A DNA stretch of 34,609 nt from Phycisphaerales bacterium (GTDB lineage: Bacteria; Planctomycetota; Phycisphaerae; Phycisphaerales; SM1A02), in NCBI GenBank assembly GCA_018883105.1, contig VEQS01000006.1, forward strand, positions 1-34,609. Direction: 5' to 3'. How positions within the stretch are numbered: the stretch's first letter is position 1; every line of letters starts with the position of its first letter. Positions 15,324 to 23,963 of this stretch are shown piece after piece. Under the pieces are notes generated by a model. It did no database searches. It saw only the letters and a list, made by a program, of their open reading frames with translations, and was not told the DNA's origin. A program made the position numbers and the translations under genes.

Positions 15324-15329
15324 TACGCT
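15324..15329 (+). promoter_or_regulatory. Possible -10 element (TACGCT) for the DUF4139 gene
   Basis: TACGCT lies 22 bases before ATG 15352, which leaves room for a short leader carrying the GGAGG Shine-Dalgarno. It overlaps the divergent promoter region of the GT39 gene. Confidence 0.35.
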
Positions 15330-15351
15330 GCGGACAACGGAGGTCACCCGC

Positions 15352-16854
15352 ATGCCCATCGCACCGCTCGCCGTCGCCGCCCTGCTCGCCGCCGTACCCG
15401 ATGCTCCCGCACCGGGCACGTCGCTCACCGTCTACTCGTCGGCGGACCCCGCGGGATTCGACCCGCGACAGTTCGTGCAGCAGCAGCGCGCAAGCGGCAT
15501 GGACAACGTCTGGGGCGTCCCGGGCTACGGCGTGGTGAAGGTGGTGCGCAAGGTGGCGGTCCCCAAGGGCACCGGCGACGTCGCGTTCACCGACGTGGCG
15601 GCCTGGATCGACCCGACCACCGTGTCGTTCGCCGACCTCGAGGACGCGTCGACCACGGTGCTCGAGCAGAACTTCCAGTTCGACCTCGTGAGCCCGTCGA
15701 AGCTCATGGAGCGCTACGTCGGGCAGCCGGTGTCGCTGACGGTGCCGATGGGCGACTCCGCGAGCAACGTGATGGGCACGCTCCTCAGCGCGACGCAGGG
15801 CCAGCTGGTGCTCCAGGGCGGCGACGGCATCCGGATCGTGCCGATGCAGGGCGCGCAGGTGCAGCTCGGCGCCCTGCCGGGCGGCCTGCTCACCAAGCCC
15901 ACCCTGGTCTGGAAGCTCTCGAGCAAGGGGGGCGGCGACCATCTGGTGCGCACCACCTACCAGACCGCGGGCATGACCTGGCGCGCCGACTACAACCTGG
16001 TGCTCGACGGCGCCGACGCCAACGCCGGCATCACGGCATGGGTCACGCTCATGAACCTCTCGGGCGCGTCATACCTGGACGCGGAACTCAAGCTCGTTGC
16101 CGGCAACGTGCAGAAGGTCGAGCCGCAGCGCCCGATGATGCGCGGCGTCCGGATGGAGGCCATGGCGATGGCCGACGGCTCCGCCGCCGGCTTCGAGGAG
16201 AAGAGCTTCTTCGAGTACCACCTGTACACGCTGCCGCGGCGCACGGACGTGCTGCAGAACTCGACGCAGCAGCTGGCGCTCTTCCCCCCGGTGGCCGCCT
16301 TCAAGGTGACCAAGGAACTGGTGCTCGACCTCGCGGGCGGGGTCGGCGCGCCGGGTGCGCCCATCGTCGACCGCGACTTCGTCGTGGCGCGCAAGGGAAA
16401 CCCCGCCGTCCTCGTGTCGTTCGAGAACCGCAAGGAGAACCAGCTCGGCATGCCGCTGCCGGCCGGCAAGGTGCGCGTCTACAAGGAGGATCCCGCCGAC
16501 GGCACGCTCGAGTTCGTGGGCGAGGACCTGATCGGCCACACGCCCCGGAACGAGACGGTGAAGGTGAAGCTCGGCGAGGCCTTCGACGTGGTCGGCGAGC
16601 GCACGCGCACGGACTTCTCGATCGACAACGCGGCCCGGCGCATGACCGAGACCATCAAGGTCGAGGTACGCAACCAGAAGGCCGTGGCACAGGAGGTGCG
16701 CGTGCTGGAACGGCCCTACCGCTGGACGAACTGGCAGCTGACCCAGAAGTCCGACGACTTCACGAAGCTCGACAGCGCCACCATCGCCTTCGACGTCGAG
16801 ATCCCGGCCGAGGGCACGAAGGTGATCACCTACACCGCCACGTACGCCTGGTGA
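15352..16854 (+). CDS. DUF4139-domain exported protein
   Basis: A 500-residue protein with a short hydrophobic N-terminus (MPIAPLAVAALLAAV) that could be a signal peptide. The body matches the DUF4139 family: TLVWKLSSKGGGDHLVRTTY, MTWRADYNLVL, and a C-terminal beta-rich half with PAGKVRVYKEDPADG and FVGEDLIGHTPRNE. The function of the family is not established; members are secreted or periplasmic beta-sandwich proteins. There is no metal site or catalytic signature I can name. GGAGG precedes the ATG. The gene is divergent from GT39 and converges on the ThiF gene with 6 bases between stops. Confidence 0.93.
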   Translation: MPIAPLAVAALLAAVPDAPAPGTSLTVYSSADPAGFDPRQFVQQQRASGMDNVWGVPGYGVVKVVRKVAVPKGTGDVAFTDVAAWIDPTTVSFADLEDASTTVLEQNFQFDLVSPSKLMERYVGQPVSLTVPMGDSASNVMGTLLSATQGQLVLQGGDGIRIVPMQGAQVQLGALPGGLLTKPTLVWKLSSKGGGDHLVRTTYQTAGMTWRADYNLVLDGADANAGITAWVTLMNLSGASYLDAELKLVAGNVQKVEPQRPMMRGVRMEAMAMADGSAAGFEEKSFFEYHLYTLPRRTDVLQNSTQQLALFPPVAAFKVTKELVLDLAGGVGAPGAPIVDRDFVVARKGNPAVLVSFENRKENQLGMPLPAGKVRVYKEDPADGTLEFVGEDLIGHTPRNETVKVKLGEAFDVVGERTRTDFSIDNAARRMTETIKVEVRNQKAVAQEVRVLERPYRWTNWQLTQKSDDFTKLDSATIAFDVEIPAEGTKVITYTATYAW

Positions 16855-16860
16855 CGGGGC

Positions 16861-17661
16861 TCACGCCTCGCCGAGCAGGATCCGCACCGCGAGGTTCGCC
16901 TGCACGTGTGCGGCGACGCCGACGCGCGGGGCCATCAGCCCACGCCCGGGTTCGGCGGCGCTCGCCAGGTCGCCCACCACGTACACCCCGCCGCCGAGCC
17001 GGCGCACGCCGATCGAGCCGGTGTCGCCGTGCCCCGCCACCCCGGAAGCGCCGACGAACGGCACGCCCGGGCGAGCCGCGGAAAATGCCTCGAGCAGCAT
17101 CTCCTTCTGGTCGGCGCGGTCGAAGGCCTCGACCAGAAGGTCGACGGAGGCGAACGTGGACGCGACGCTTGCCGCATCGAGCCGCACGGCGTGGGCCTCG
17201 ATGGCCACGTAGGGGTTGATGCGGCGCAGGTTCGCCGCAAGCGCCTCGGTCTTCGGCATCCCCAGCTGGTCCACGAAGTACTGCTGGCGGTTCAGGTTGC
17301 TCGGCTCCACCACGTCGAAGTCGGCGAGGACCAGCCGCCCGACGCCGACGCGCGCCAGCGCCACGGCCACCGCGGACCCCAGGCCCCCGAGGCCCGCGAT
17401 CCCCACGCACGACCGCCTGAGGCGCGCATGCACGCCCGGCGTGTGGCGCGCCACCATGAGTGCCTCCAGCTCGTCCGCCGCCGGAACCTCGCCACGGCGG
17501 ATGAGCGTCACTTCGTCGCCGTCGCGCACTGGATGGCCGTCCTCGACCACCGCGCCGTTCACGATCACGAGGTCCGCGCCCGGCTTCACGCGCGCGCGCA
17601 CCGCCGCCGCGTCGGCCGCGTGGGGCATCTCGGTGGAACGGCCGTTGACCATGATCCGCAT
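16861..17661 (-). CDS. ThiF/MoeB-type E1-like adenylyltransferase with N-terminal ThiS-like domain
   Basis: A 266-residue fusion. Residues 1-65 are a ThiS-like beta-grasp domain (MRIMVNGRSTEM, LVIVNGAVV, DGDEVTLIRRGEVP). Residues 85-266 are an E1-like Rossmann domain with nucleotide motif GIAGLGGLGSAV and DFDVVEPSNLNRQQYF. The closest match I know is ThiF family 2, involved in sulfur transfer for thiazole synthesis. Two oddities: the ThiS-like domain lacks the C-terminal Gly-Gly needed as a sulfur carrier, and the E1 domain lacks the usual zinc CxxC pairs and any downstream Cys; the only Cys is in SCVGIAG. ATG 17661 is supported by GAGGT. No other thiazole genes are adjacent; thiD lies about 8 kb away. 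Confidence 0.9.
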   Translation of the reverse strand: MRIMVNGRSTEMPHAADAAAVRARVKPGADLVIVNGAVVEDGHPVRDGDEVTLIRRGEVPAADELEALMVARHTPGVHARLRRSCVGIAGLGGLGSAVAVALARVGVGRLVLADFDVVEPSNLNRQQYFVDQLGMPKTEALAANLRRINPYVAIEAHAVRLDAASVASTFASVDLLVEAFDRADQKEMLLEAFSAARPGVPFVGASGVAGHGDTGSIGVRRLGGGVYVVGDLASAAEPGRGLMAPRVGVAAHVQANLAVRILLGEA

Positions 17662-17684
17662 CGGTACCTCGTGACGGGCGCGCA

Positions 17685-17690
17685 AGGCTA
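17685..17690 (-). promoter_or_regulatory. Possible -10 element (TAGCCT) for the ThiF gene
   Basis: TAGCCT lies 23 bases before ATG 17661, giving a short leader that contains the GAGGT ribosome-binding site. The surrounding CTAGCCTTGCGCGC closely resembles the region before the DUF2339 gene (CTAGGCTTGCGCGC). The rest of the 214-base divergent gap to the DUF11 gene shows no clear signal. Confidence 0.4.
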
Positions 17691-17875
17691 GCACCGTGCG
17701 CAACTCTCCCCATCGTGCGGCACGGCCCGTTTCGGGGACGCGTCCGGTTTCCGCCGCCACCCCCTCCGCGCGACACTTCCGACGTCAGCCCCGCACGTGG
17801 GCGCGGGCGGCGCGGTGCCGTCCGATCTCTCCGGCCGCCGGTCCTCCACCGGGCCGCAACTCAAGGAGGCAACCG

Positions 17876-19384
17876 ATGCCACGATCGATCCGAACCGTCC
17901 GTTCCCTCGCCGCCTGCGCCGCGGCGTTCGCGATGGCCGCCTGCGAGACCAAGCAGGCCTGCAAGATCAACGGCGACGGCACCATCACTGCCGAGCTCGC
18001 CTTCCCCACCGGCGACCGCTCGACCAGTGCGGTGCTGGTGCGCCAGTGCAGCCCGGGCGAGGTGCAGGTGGGCCGGGAGGCCGAGTACGTCATCGAGGTC
18101 GAGAACCTGACGCGGGGCGACCTGCAGAACGTCTCGGTCAACCTCGAGAACATGTCGAACATGCGCTACGTGAGCGCGACCCCGGCACCGGTCGAGGGTC
18201 CGAACGGGCACGTCTCGTGGATCCTGCCGGAACTCCCCGCGAAGGGCATGCGCACCATCCGCCTGCGCGCCGTCCCGACGGGCGCCGGCACCGCCAGCAG
18301 CTGCCTGACCGCCAGCTACGCCAACATGCTCTGCGCCTCGACGTCGGTGGTCTCGCCGGCCTTGAGCCTGGAGAAGGAGGCGTCCCCCGGCGCCTGCACC
18401 TCCTGCGACGAGATCTCCCTCACCTACGTGGTGCGCAACTCGGGCACCGGCACGGCGCAGGACGTGGTGGTGCGCGACACGCTGCCGGCGGGCCTGCGCA
18501 CCGCCGACGGCCGCACGGCCATCGAGCTGAAGGCCGGCGACCTCGAGTCCGGCAAGGAGCGTCGCTTCACGGTCGCGGCGAAGGCCGAACGCAGCGGCAC
18601 CTACGCCTCGGCGGCCTCCGCGTCCAGCGCAACCGGCGCCACCGCCACCTCGGACATGGCGGAGACCGTGGTCCGACAGCCCGCACTTGCCTTCAGCTGC
18701 GACGCCAACAACCGCGTCTTCGTGGGGCGTGATCTCGACTACCGGCTCACCGTCCGCAACGTGGGACAGTGCGACGCCGCGGACACCGTGCTCAAGGCGG
18801 CCATTCCCAACGGCGCGCGCTTCGTCTCGGCGGACGGCAACGGCAAGCTCGAGGGCTCGAACGTGGTCTGGGACCTCTCCACCCTGCCCGCCGGCCGCGC
18901 GCAGACGGTGCGCATGAACATCCGTCCCTCCGGCGTCGGTGCCGCCAAGGTCCGCGCCAGCGCCTCGGCGCAGTGCGTCTCCGCGGTGGACACCGAGTGC
19001 TCCACCGAGGTGTCGGGCGTGCCGGCCATCCTGCTCGAGGTGATCGACATGGTGGACCCGATCGAGGTGGGCCACGACGTCACCTTCAGCGTCGTGGTCA
19101 CCAACCAGGGCTCGTCGCAGGACTCGAACGTGAAGGTCGCCGCGACGCTTCCGCCCTCGCTCCAGTTCGTCTCGGGCACCGGCGCCACGGCCGTCAGCGG
19201 CAGCGGCCAGACGGTCACCATCGCACCGGTGGCCTCGCTCGCCCCCGGCGCGCGCGCCGAGTGGAAGGTGGTCGCCAAGGCGAAGTCGGCTGCCGACGCC
19301 CGCAGCCGCTGGGAGCTCTCGAGCGACCAGTTCCGCAGCGCGATCTCCGAGACCGAGTCGACCACGCTCTACCAGCAGCAGTGA
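17876..19384 (+). CDS. DUF11-repeat lipoprotein
   Basis: A 502-residue protein with an N-terminal signal and lipobox-like MAAC (Cys23), predicting a lipid anchor. The mature part is a string of Ig-like beta-sandwich DUF11 repeats (roughly residues 60-165, 180-275, 285-385 and 395-490). Each carries a YVVRNSGTGTAQDVVVRDTLP-like pattern; examples are LTVRNVGQCDAADTVL and VVVTNQGSSQDSNVKV. Cys residues recur near repeat starts (CTSCDE, FSCDANN, DTECS), suggesting disulfides outside the cytoplasm. DUF11 proteins are surface or matrix structural proteins, common in Planctomycetota; no enzyme activity is expected. AAGGAGG lies before ATG 17876. It converges on the VWA gene. Confidence 0.93.
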   Translation: MPRSIRTVRSLAACAAAFAMAACETKQACKINGDGTITAELAFPTGDRSTSAVLVRQCSPGEVQVGREAEYVIEVENLTRGDLQNVSVNLENMSNMRYVSATPAPVEGPNGHVSWILPELPAKGMRTIRLRAVPTGAGTASSCLTASYANMLCASTSVVSPALSLEKEASPGACTSCDEISLTYVVRNSGTGTAQDVVVRDTLPAGLRTADGRTAIELKAGDLESGKERRFTVAAKAERSGTYASAASASSATGATATSDMAETVVRQPALAFSCDANNRVFVGRDLDYRLTVRNVGQCDAADTVLKAAIPNGARFVSADGNGKLEGSNVVWDLSTLPAGRAQTVRMNIRPSGVGAAKVRASASAQCVSAVDTECSTEVSGVPAILLEVIDMVDPIEVGHDVTFSVVVTNQGSSQDSNVKVAATLPPSLQFVSGTGATAVSGSGQTVTIAPVASLAPGARAEWKVVAKAKSAADARSRWELSSDQFRSAISETESTTLYQQQ

Positions 19385-19397
19385 CGGGCCACGCCAA

Positions 19398-19436
19398 CGG
19401 CCCGGGCCGCGGCGCCTCGGCGCCCGGTCCGGGCCG
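19398..19436. terminator. GC-rich hairpin between converging genes
   Basis: CGGCCCGG (19398-19405) and CCGGGCCG (19429-19436) can pair, with an additional GGCGCC-type inner stem, in the 64-base gap between the DUF11 and VWA stop codons. There is no U-tract on either strand, so this is a possible bidirectional or Rho-assisted terminator. Confidence 0.45.
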
Positions 19437-19448
19437 GGCGGAAGGGGG

Positions 19449-22271
19449 TCATGCGGCCGGTGGCCTCGTGGTCCCTGCGCACCCGCGCGCCGCGCGCAGG
19501 CGCTCGAGCGAATCGCGCGTCGCGCCCGCCCCGTCACGGATTCCGGTGCGCGTTCCCGCGGAAACACCGGCACCGGCGCTGGCACCGGCGGTGACGCGTG
19601 CAAGCATCTCGGCGGCATCGTCACGCGCGAAGGCGAGCCGGCGCCACGCCACGTCGAGCACGAGGAGCGCGCCGGCGATGATCGTGAGCAGGTCCCACAC
19701 CTGGCGCGACGCATGCGAGGAAGCCAGCCCGGAACGGTCGAAGAGGTCGACCGCCTGCAGCCGGTCCACTTCGATCACGCGGCCACCGGAGCGCTCGGCG
19801 ATCGCGCGCAGGGCGGCGGCATCGTCGCGCACCGCGCGATGCTCGGCCGCGTAGGGAATGGCCACGGCCACGTGCGAGGTGGACGCACGCACCGAACCGT
19901 CGGCACCCTCGCGCGCCGACGCCACGGACACCATCCATGGACCGATGCGTCGCGCATCGAACGCGGCCTCGAACGTGCCGGGCCCGACCTGGAGCACCGG
20001 CAGCGTGCTCACCATGCCGTCCGGATCGACGAGCCGCGCGTCGAGGCGCATTGCCGGCGCGAAGCCCCCCCGCTCCTCCGTCGCCACCATGCGCAGGGTG
20101 ACGCGCTCGCCCTCGAGCGCGACGGTCGTGTCGATCGACCGGTCATCGGCCGGCCGCATCGCCCACCGCAAGAGCCGTTCCGCGAAGGCCTGGAACCCGC
20201 TCCATGACTTCCACCCCGCCCCCCATCGTCCTCCGAGGTCGCCCGTGATCGCCACCGACCGACCCACGCCGTAGTTCTGCCATGCGAGGAATGGGTCGAC
20301 GCCTTCCTTCGCGCGGATCGACGCACCCAGCTGCGCCACGCCCCCGGAGGCAGCCGTGAGCACGTAGCCGCGCACCGGGGGGAGCGCGGCGACCCCGGCC
20401 AGTGGCCCGCCCGCACCCACGGCGACCGTCGGCACCCACTCACCTTCCTGGACCAGCGCGCGGCCCTCGAGCGACAGCTCGCGCATGAAGACTTGCGGCA
20501 GCCGGCGTGCGCTCGCATCGCTGTCGATGGCGTGGAAGCGTCCGCCGCCCGCGGCCGCGATCCGCCGCAGCAGGTCGTTGTTCGCGCCGTCGCCGACGCC
20601 GATCGCCGACACGGTCATGCCTGCCGCCCGGGCACGACGCGCGATCTCCACGCCCTCGGACTCGTCACCGGTGGTCTGGCCGTCGGTCAGCACCACCATG
20701 TGCCTGGTGCGTGCACGCGACGCGCGCAGCTCCTCGAAGGCCAGCTCCATCGCCGGGAACATGTTGGTGCCGCCGCAGGGCTGGATGCCGGAGATCGCGC
20801 GCGCCATGGCACGCCCGTCGTCGATCGTCGCGCGCGGCACCACGAGGTCCGGGTCGCCGCTGAAGGCGACCACCGTCGCCTCGTCAAGCCGGCTGAGCGA
20901 GCGCAGGCCGGCGATCGCGGCCTCGTTGGCCACTTCCTGCTGCGTCTGGCCGGCCGCGGTCACCTGGGACGCCATCGAGCCAGACGCGTCGATCACCAGC
21001 GCCACCGAAGCGCGAAGCAGCACGCGGGTCTGCGGCGGATCCATCCGCACGGGAAGGGCACGGGCGGCTTCGGATCCGTTCCATCCGCCCGCCCCGAACG
21101 ACTCCGGACCGCCGAGCATCAGCAACCCGCCGCCGGCGTCGTGGCAGTACGCGTGCAGCGCGCGGTCGAATGCGTTGTCGACGGTCCAGCGGGCGACGTT
21201 CGCCAGCGTCACGGCGTCGAATCCCACGAGGCATGGCAGGCCGCCGCGCATCGCCCGCTCGGGCGTCGCCACCTCGACGTCGATGCCGCCGCGCCGCAGC
21301 GCCTCGGCGAGCACCGCGGATTCCGACGCGCCCTCGGGCTCGATGATCGCCACGCGTCCCGCCCCACCGACGAACACGGTGGCGGCACCCCGATTGTTCT
21401 CGGGGACGGCATCGGCCCCCGGATCATCCGGCACGAAGAGCGCCTCGAACCGCTGCGCTCCGCCGCCGTCGGGCACGGCCGGAAGCACCACGAGGTTGGC
21501 GCCCGCATCGAGCGCCACCGGGAACCCCGTCGCCGCGGAAGCGGGGTCGAGGTCGACCGGCTCGCCATTGTGCCGAAGCTCGATCCGGCCGGTCGCCGCG
21601 CCGATTGCGCGCACCGAGAGCCGGAGGTCGATCGACTGCCCGGCACGCACGCGTGTCGGCGCGGCCATCCGCTCGACGACCACCTCGCGTTCGTGCGTGT
21701 AGCGCAGCGGCACCACGTCGATCGGCACACCCGCCGCACGTGCGAGGTCGGCGGCCTCGTGCACGCTGCCGTCGGTCGCGTTGCCGTCCGACACGAGCAG
21801 GATGCGCGACGCGGTATCCGAGGGTGCCACCGCAAGCGCCATGCGCACGGCCGCCGCGATGTCGGTGCCATCCGCCTCGCCGCCGTGGCGGACGAGCGAC
21901 GCCGCAGGATCCTCGGTGGGAAGCGAGGTCACCTCGGCACGGCGTGCGAACGTCACCGCACCCACGCGGTCCTCGGGCCGGCGCCGGGCCAGCGCCAGGA
22001 GCAGCTCGCGCTCGGCGCGGTTGCGCAGTTCCGGCGGGACGCTGCCGCTCGCGTCCATCGCCACCACCACGGACGTGGCGCTCGAGGCCCACCCGACCAC
22101 CGGCCGCGCCAGGGCCAGCGCCAGGAGCAGGATGACCCCGAGCCGGAACGCGAACCCGATCGCCGCCGACGATGCCGACAGCACCGGCACGCTCCGCCAC
22201 GCCAGCAGCGCGCATGGCACCGCCAGGCACGCAGCCAGCAGCAGCCATGGATGGTCGAAGGCGAGGTGCAC
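19449..22271 (-). CDS. Membrane protein with two VWA domains and a central GATase-like domain
   Basis: A 940-residue protein. Two N-terminal membrane helices (about 8-26 and 36-60) are followed by a VWA domain with MIDAS motif MDASGSV (Asp73) and LLVSDGN. A beta-rich segment comes next, then a class I glutamine-amidotransferase-like fold (about 305-420, GGLLMLGGPESFGAGGW). A second VWA (about 425-600) has IDASGSM, CGGTNMF and VVLTDGQTTGD. A beta-sandwich region and a third membrane helix (LLTIIAGALLVLDVAW) follow. Both VWA domains keep metal-binding residues, pointing to protein-protein contacts on the periplasmic side; related proteins sit in MoxR-VWA loci. The start is GTG 22271, with TAGCAT 19 bases upstream and no Shine-Dalgarno. 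It follows the porin by 39 bases. The C-terminal 60 residues are low-complexity Ala/Gly/Arg. Confidence 0.92.
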   Translation of the reverse strand: MHLAFDHPWLLLAACLAVPCALLAWRSVPVLSASSAAIGFAFRLGVILLLALALARPVVGWASSATSVVVAMDASGSVPPELRNRAERELLLALARRRPEDRVGAVTFARRAEVTSLPTEDPAASLVRHGGEADGTDIAAAVRMALAVAPSDTASRILLVSDGNATDGSVHEAADLARAAGVPIDVVPLRYTHEREVVVERMAAPTRVRAGQSIDLRLSVRAIGAATGRIELRHNGEPVDLDPASAATGFPVALDAGANLVVLPAVPDGGGAQRFEALFVPDDPGADAVPENNRGAATVFVGGAGRVAIIEPEGASESAVLAEALRRGGIDVEVATPERAMRGGLPCLVGFDAVTLANVARWTVDNAFDRALHAYCHDAGGGLLMLGGPESFGAGGWNGSEAARALPVRMDPPQTRVLLRASVALVIDASGSMASQVTAAGQTQQEVANEAAIAGLRSLSRLDEATVVAFSGDPDLVVPRATIDDGRAMARAISGIQPCGGTNMFPAMELAFEELRASRARTRHMVVLTDGQTTGDESEGVEIARRARAAGMTVSAIGVGDGANNDLLRRIAAAGGGRFHAIDSDASARRLPQVFMRELSLEGRALVQEGEWVPTVAVGAGGPLAGVAALPPVRGYVLTAASGGVAQLGASIRAKEGVDPFLAWQNYGVGRSVAITGDLGGRWGAGWKSWSGFQAFAERLLRWAMRPADDRSIDTTVALEGERVTLRMVATEERGGFAPAMRLDARLVDPDGMVSTLPVLQVGPGTFEAAFDARRIGPWMVSVASAREGADGSVRASTSHVAVAIPYAAEHRAVRDDAAALRAIAERSGGRVIEVDRLQAVDLFDRSGLASSHASRQVWDLLTIIAGALLVLDVAWRRLAFARDDAAEMLARVTAGASAGAGVSAGTRTGIRDGAGATRDSLERLRAARGCAGTTRPPAA

Positions 22272-22310
22272 CGCGGGTTGCCCTGCCCCGATGCTACGCC
22301 TGCCGAGCCA

Positions 22311-23879
22311 TCAGAACAGCACCTGCATCTGCGCGCGCACCACCACCTCGCCGGCACCCTCTCCCGTCTCCGAGGCGCGCCAGTCCGCGCCGGTGATCGA
22401 CTCGCCGTAGAGGCCACGGTCGAACTTCACCGGATTGAATGCGACCCCGCCGTCGAGCGCGAACTTCGCGGCGTTCTTGGCGAAGTACCAGCTGATGCCG
22501 ACGGTGGCGGCGTTCATCGTCTGGGCGACCAGGGCGTTCGCGACGAACTTCCCGCCCACCATGCCGTCGTTTCCGGAACTGACCCACAGGCCCTCGTACC
22601 GCGCGAAGAGCTCGACCGAGTCCGTGATGAAGATCCCGCCCTGGACGACCGCGCCCAGGGAAAGGACGCTGCCTACGCCGCGGGCGGCCGCACCGGCGTC
22701 GCTGGAAGACATGTAGTTGCCCAGGAACGCCGCCCACCCGCTCCATCCGGACCCGCGCAGGTTGATGTCCGCGGTCCAGCTGGTGAGGTTGAGCGGCGCA
22801 ACGGTCGCGACGAGTCCGTCCAGTCCCGGAATCGCGCCGTTGCCGACCGTCAGCCGGTTCTCCGTCACCACGCCGCTTGCGCGCTGCGCGTTGACGGCCA
22901 AGCCCGCCATCGCCGCGAACGGGCTTCCCACCCAGCCCTGCATGTCGCGCATCTGCCCCCACTCGCCGGTGAGCAGCCAATCCACGCGGCCCGTGAACGC
23001 CCAGTCGGTGGGGTTGCCGTTCTTCTGGATGACGGCGATGTTTCGGTTGCCGCCGCCGTCGTTGTAGGAGAGGTAGGTGCGGACGTGCTGCGATTCCCAG
23101 CCGAGCAGCGCACCCTGGATGAACTGCGTCGTGAAGTACTGGTTGAGCATCGAGCGCTCGATGAGCTGCTGCGTACGGCTCGAGTTGATCTCCTCGTAGT
23201 TGAAGAAGTTCTTCCACTGCCCCATGCGGAAGAACCAGCCTCCGCCGAGCGCCTTCTGCAGGAAGGCGTCCTCGAGCGTGAGCGGCCGGTTCTGGATCGT
23301 GCCGTCGCGCTCGAAGGCGATCTGGACGCGGTAGGTCCAGGACGGGTCGACGACGTTGCCGAAGAAGTTGAGCCGCACGCGGCGGAGCTCGAAGCCGTAC
23401 TCGTTCTGCTTGCCGCCCGGGGTCACGGGCCCTGCGGTCAGGCCGGGGGTCGGCATGAAGTTGAACGACCAGCGCGACTGGATCTGGCCCTCGATGTTGA
23501 GGCGGTAGTTGCCGTCGGGGCTGGCGATGAAGAAGTTCCGGTCGAAGCCGCTGGTCGCCCCATCCTTCCGGAAGGACGCCCGCTGCTCGCTGTCCGACAG
23601 CACGTCGCGCACGATGCCACGCACCTGCTCGGCGCGCTGCTCGGTCAGCCAGCGCTCGCCGGTCTCGGCCTCGAGCTGGCGGATCCGCTCGTCCTGCTGC
23701 CTGGACTTCTTCAGCAGGGCGTCCAGTTCCTGCTGCATGGCCTGGAACCGGTCCTCGTATCCGGGCGGCGCCGGCTCGACCGGTCCTTCCCCCGGACTGG
23801 CAGGAACCGGGGCCGCGTGGGGCGCAGGCTGCAGCGAGACGGCCAGGACGAGGGGGAACGCCATCGGGGTGGTGAACAT
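22311..23879 (-). CDS. OprP/OprO-like outer-membrane porin (phosphate-selective porin family)
   Basis: A 522-residue protein with a signal-like N-terminus and a coiled-coil segment at about 45-80 (FQAMQQELDALLKKSRQQDE). A long beta-barrel region follows with alternating aromatic and polar residues (YRLNIEGQIQSRWSFNF, FELRRVRLNFFG, WTYRVQIAFERDG, FFRMGQWKNFF), and a terminal Phe as in outer-membrane barrels. This is the phosphate-selective porin O/P family; real selectivity varies among members, but the Pho-box-like repeats upstream support phosphate. ATG 23879 has no Shine-Dalgarno; TAGCGT lies 7 nt upstream, so the mRNA may be leaderless. The VWA gene follows by 39 bases and could be co-transcribed. 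Confidence 0.94.
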   Translation of the reverse strand: MFTTPMAFPLVLAVSLQPAPHAAPVPASPGEGPVEPAPPGYEDRFQAMQQELDALLKKSRQQDERIRQLEAETGERWLTEQRAEQVRGIVRDVLSDSEQRASFRKDGATSGFDRNFFIASPDGNYRLNIEGQIQSRWSFNFMPTPGLTAGPVTPGGKQNEYGFELRRVRLNFFGNVVDPSWTYRVQIAFERDGTIQNRPLTLEDAFLQKALGGGWFFRMGQWKNFFNYEEINSSRTQQLIERSMLNQYFTTQFIQGALLGWESQHVRTYLSYNDGGGNRNIAVIQKNGNPTDWAFTGRVDWLLTGEWGQMRDMQGWVGSPFAAMAGLAVNAQRASGVVTENRLTVGNGAIPGLDGLVATVAPLNLTSWTADINLRGSGWSGWAAFLGNYMSSSDAGAAARGVGSVLSLGAVVQGGIFITDSVELFARYEGLWVSSGNDGMVGGKFVANALVAQTMNAATVGISWYFAKNAAKFALDGGVAFNPVKFDRGLYGESITGADWRASETGEGAGEVVVRAQMQVLF

Positions 23880-23886
23880 GTGGAAA

Positions 23887-23892
23887 ACGCTA
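23887..23892 (-). promoter_or_regulatory. Probable -10 element (TAGCGT) of the porin promoter
   Basis: On the minus strand TAGCGT is followed by TTTCCAC and ATG 23879. The usual -35 position, about 17 bases upstream, falls inside the direct repeats described next, as at activator-dependent Pho promoters. Confidence 0.5.
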
Positions 23893-23897
23893 AGACC

Positions 23898-23941
23898 GTG
23901 TTCAGGCCACCGTGTTCAGGTTGTGTTCAGGAACCGTTCAG
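23898..23941 (-). promoter_or_regulatory. Pho-box-like direct-repeat operator upstream of the porin
   Basis: Plus-strand GTTCAG cores (CTGAAC on the porin's strand) occur at 23900, 23914, 23925 and 23936: three are spaced exactly 11 bp and the fourth 14 bp. GTGTTCAGG is identical in three copies. PhoB/PhoP operators are tandem short direct repeats with an 11-bp period, and the actinobacterial PHO box also begins GTTCA. Placement over the -35 region of a phosphate-porin-family gene fits activation under phosphate limitation. The regulator itself is not in the window. Confidence 0.65.
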
Positions 23942-23963
23942 TCCCGTCGGCGAACCGCTGAAA

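Noticed and set aside
17861-19714. A 617-residue minus-strand ORF and the long minus ORF 7019-9352
   Set aside because: Antisense shadows of the DUF11 gene and the kinase/regulator pair; no domain and no Shine-Dalgarno.
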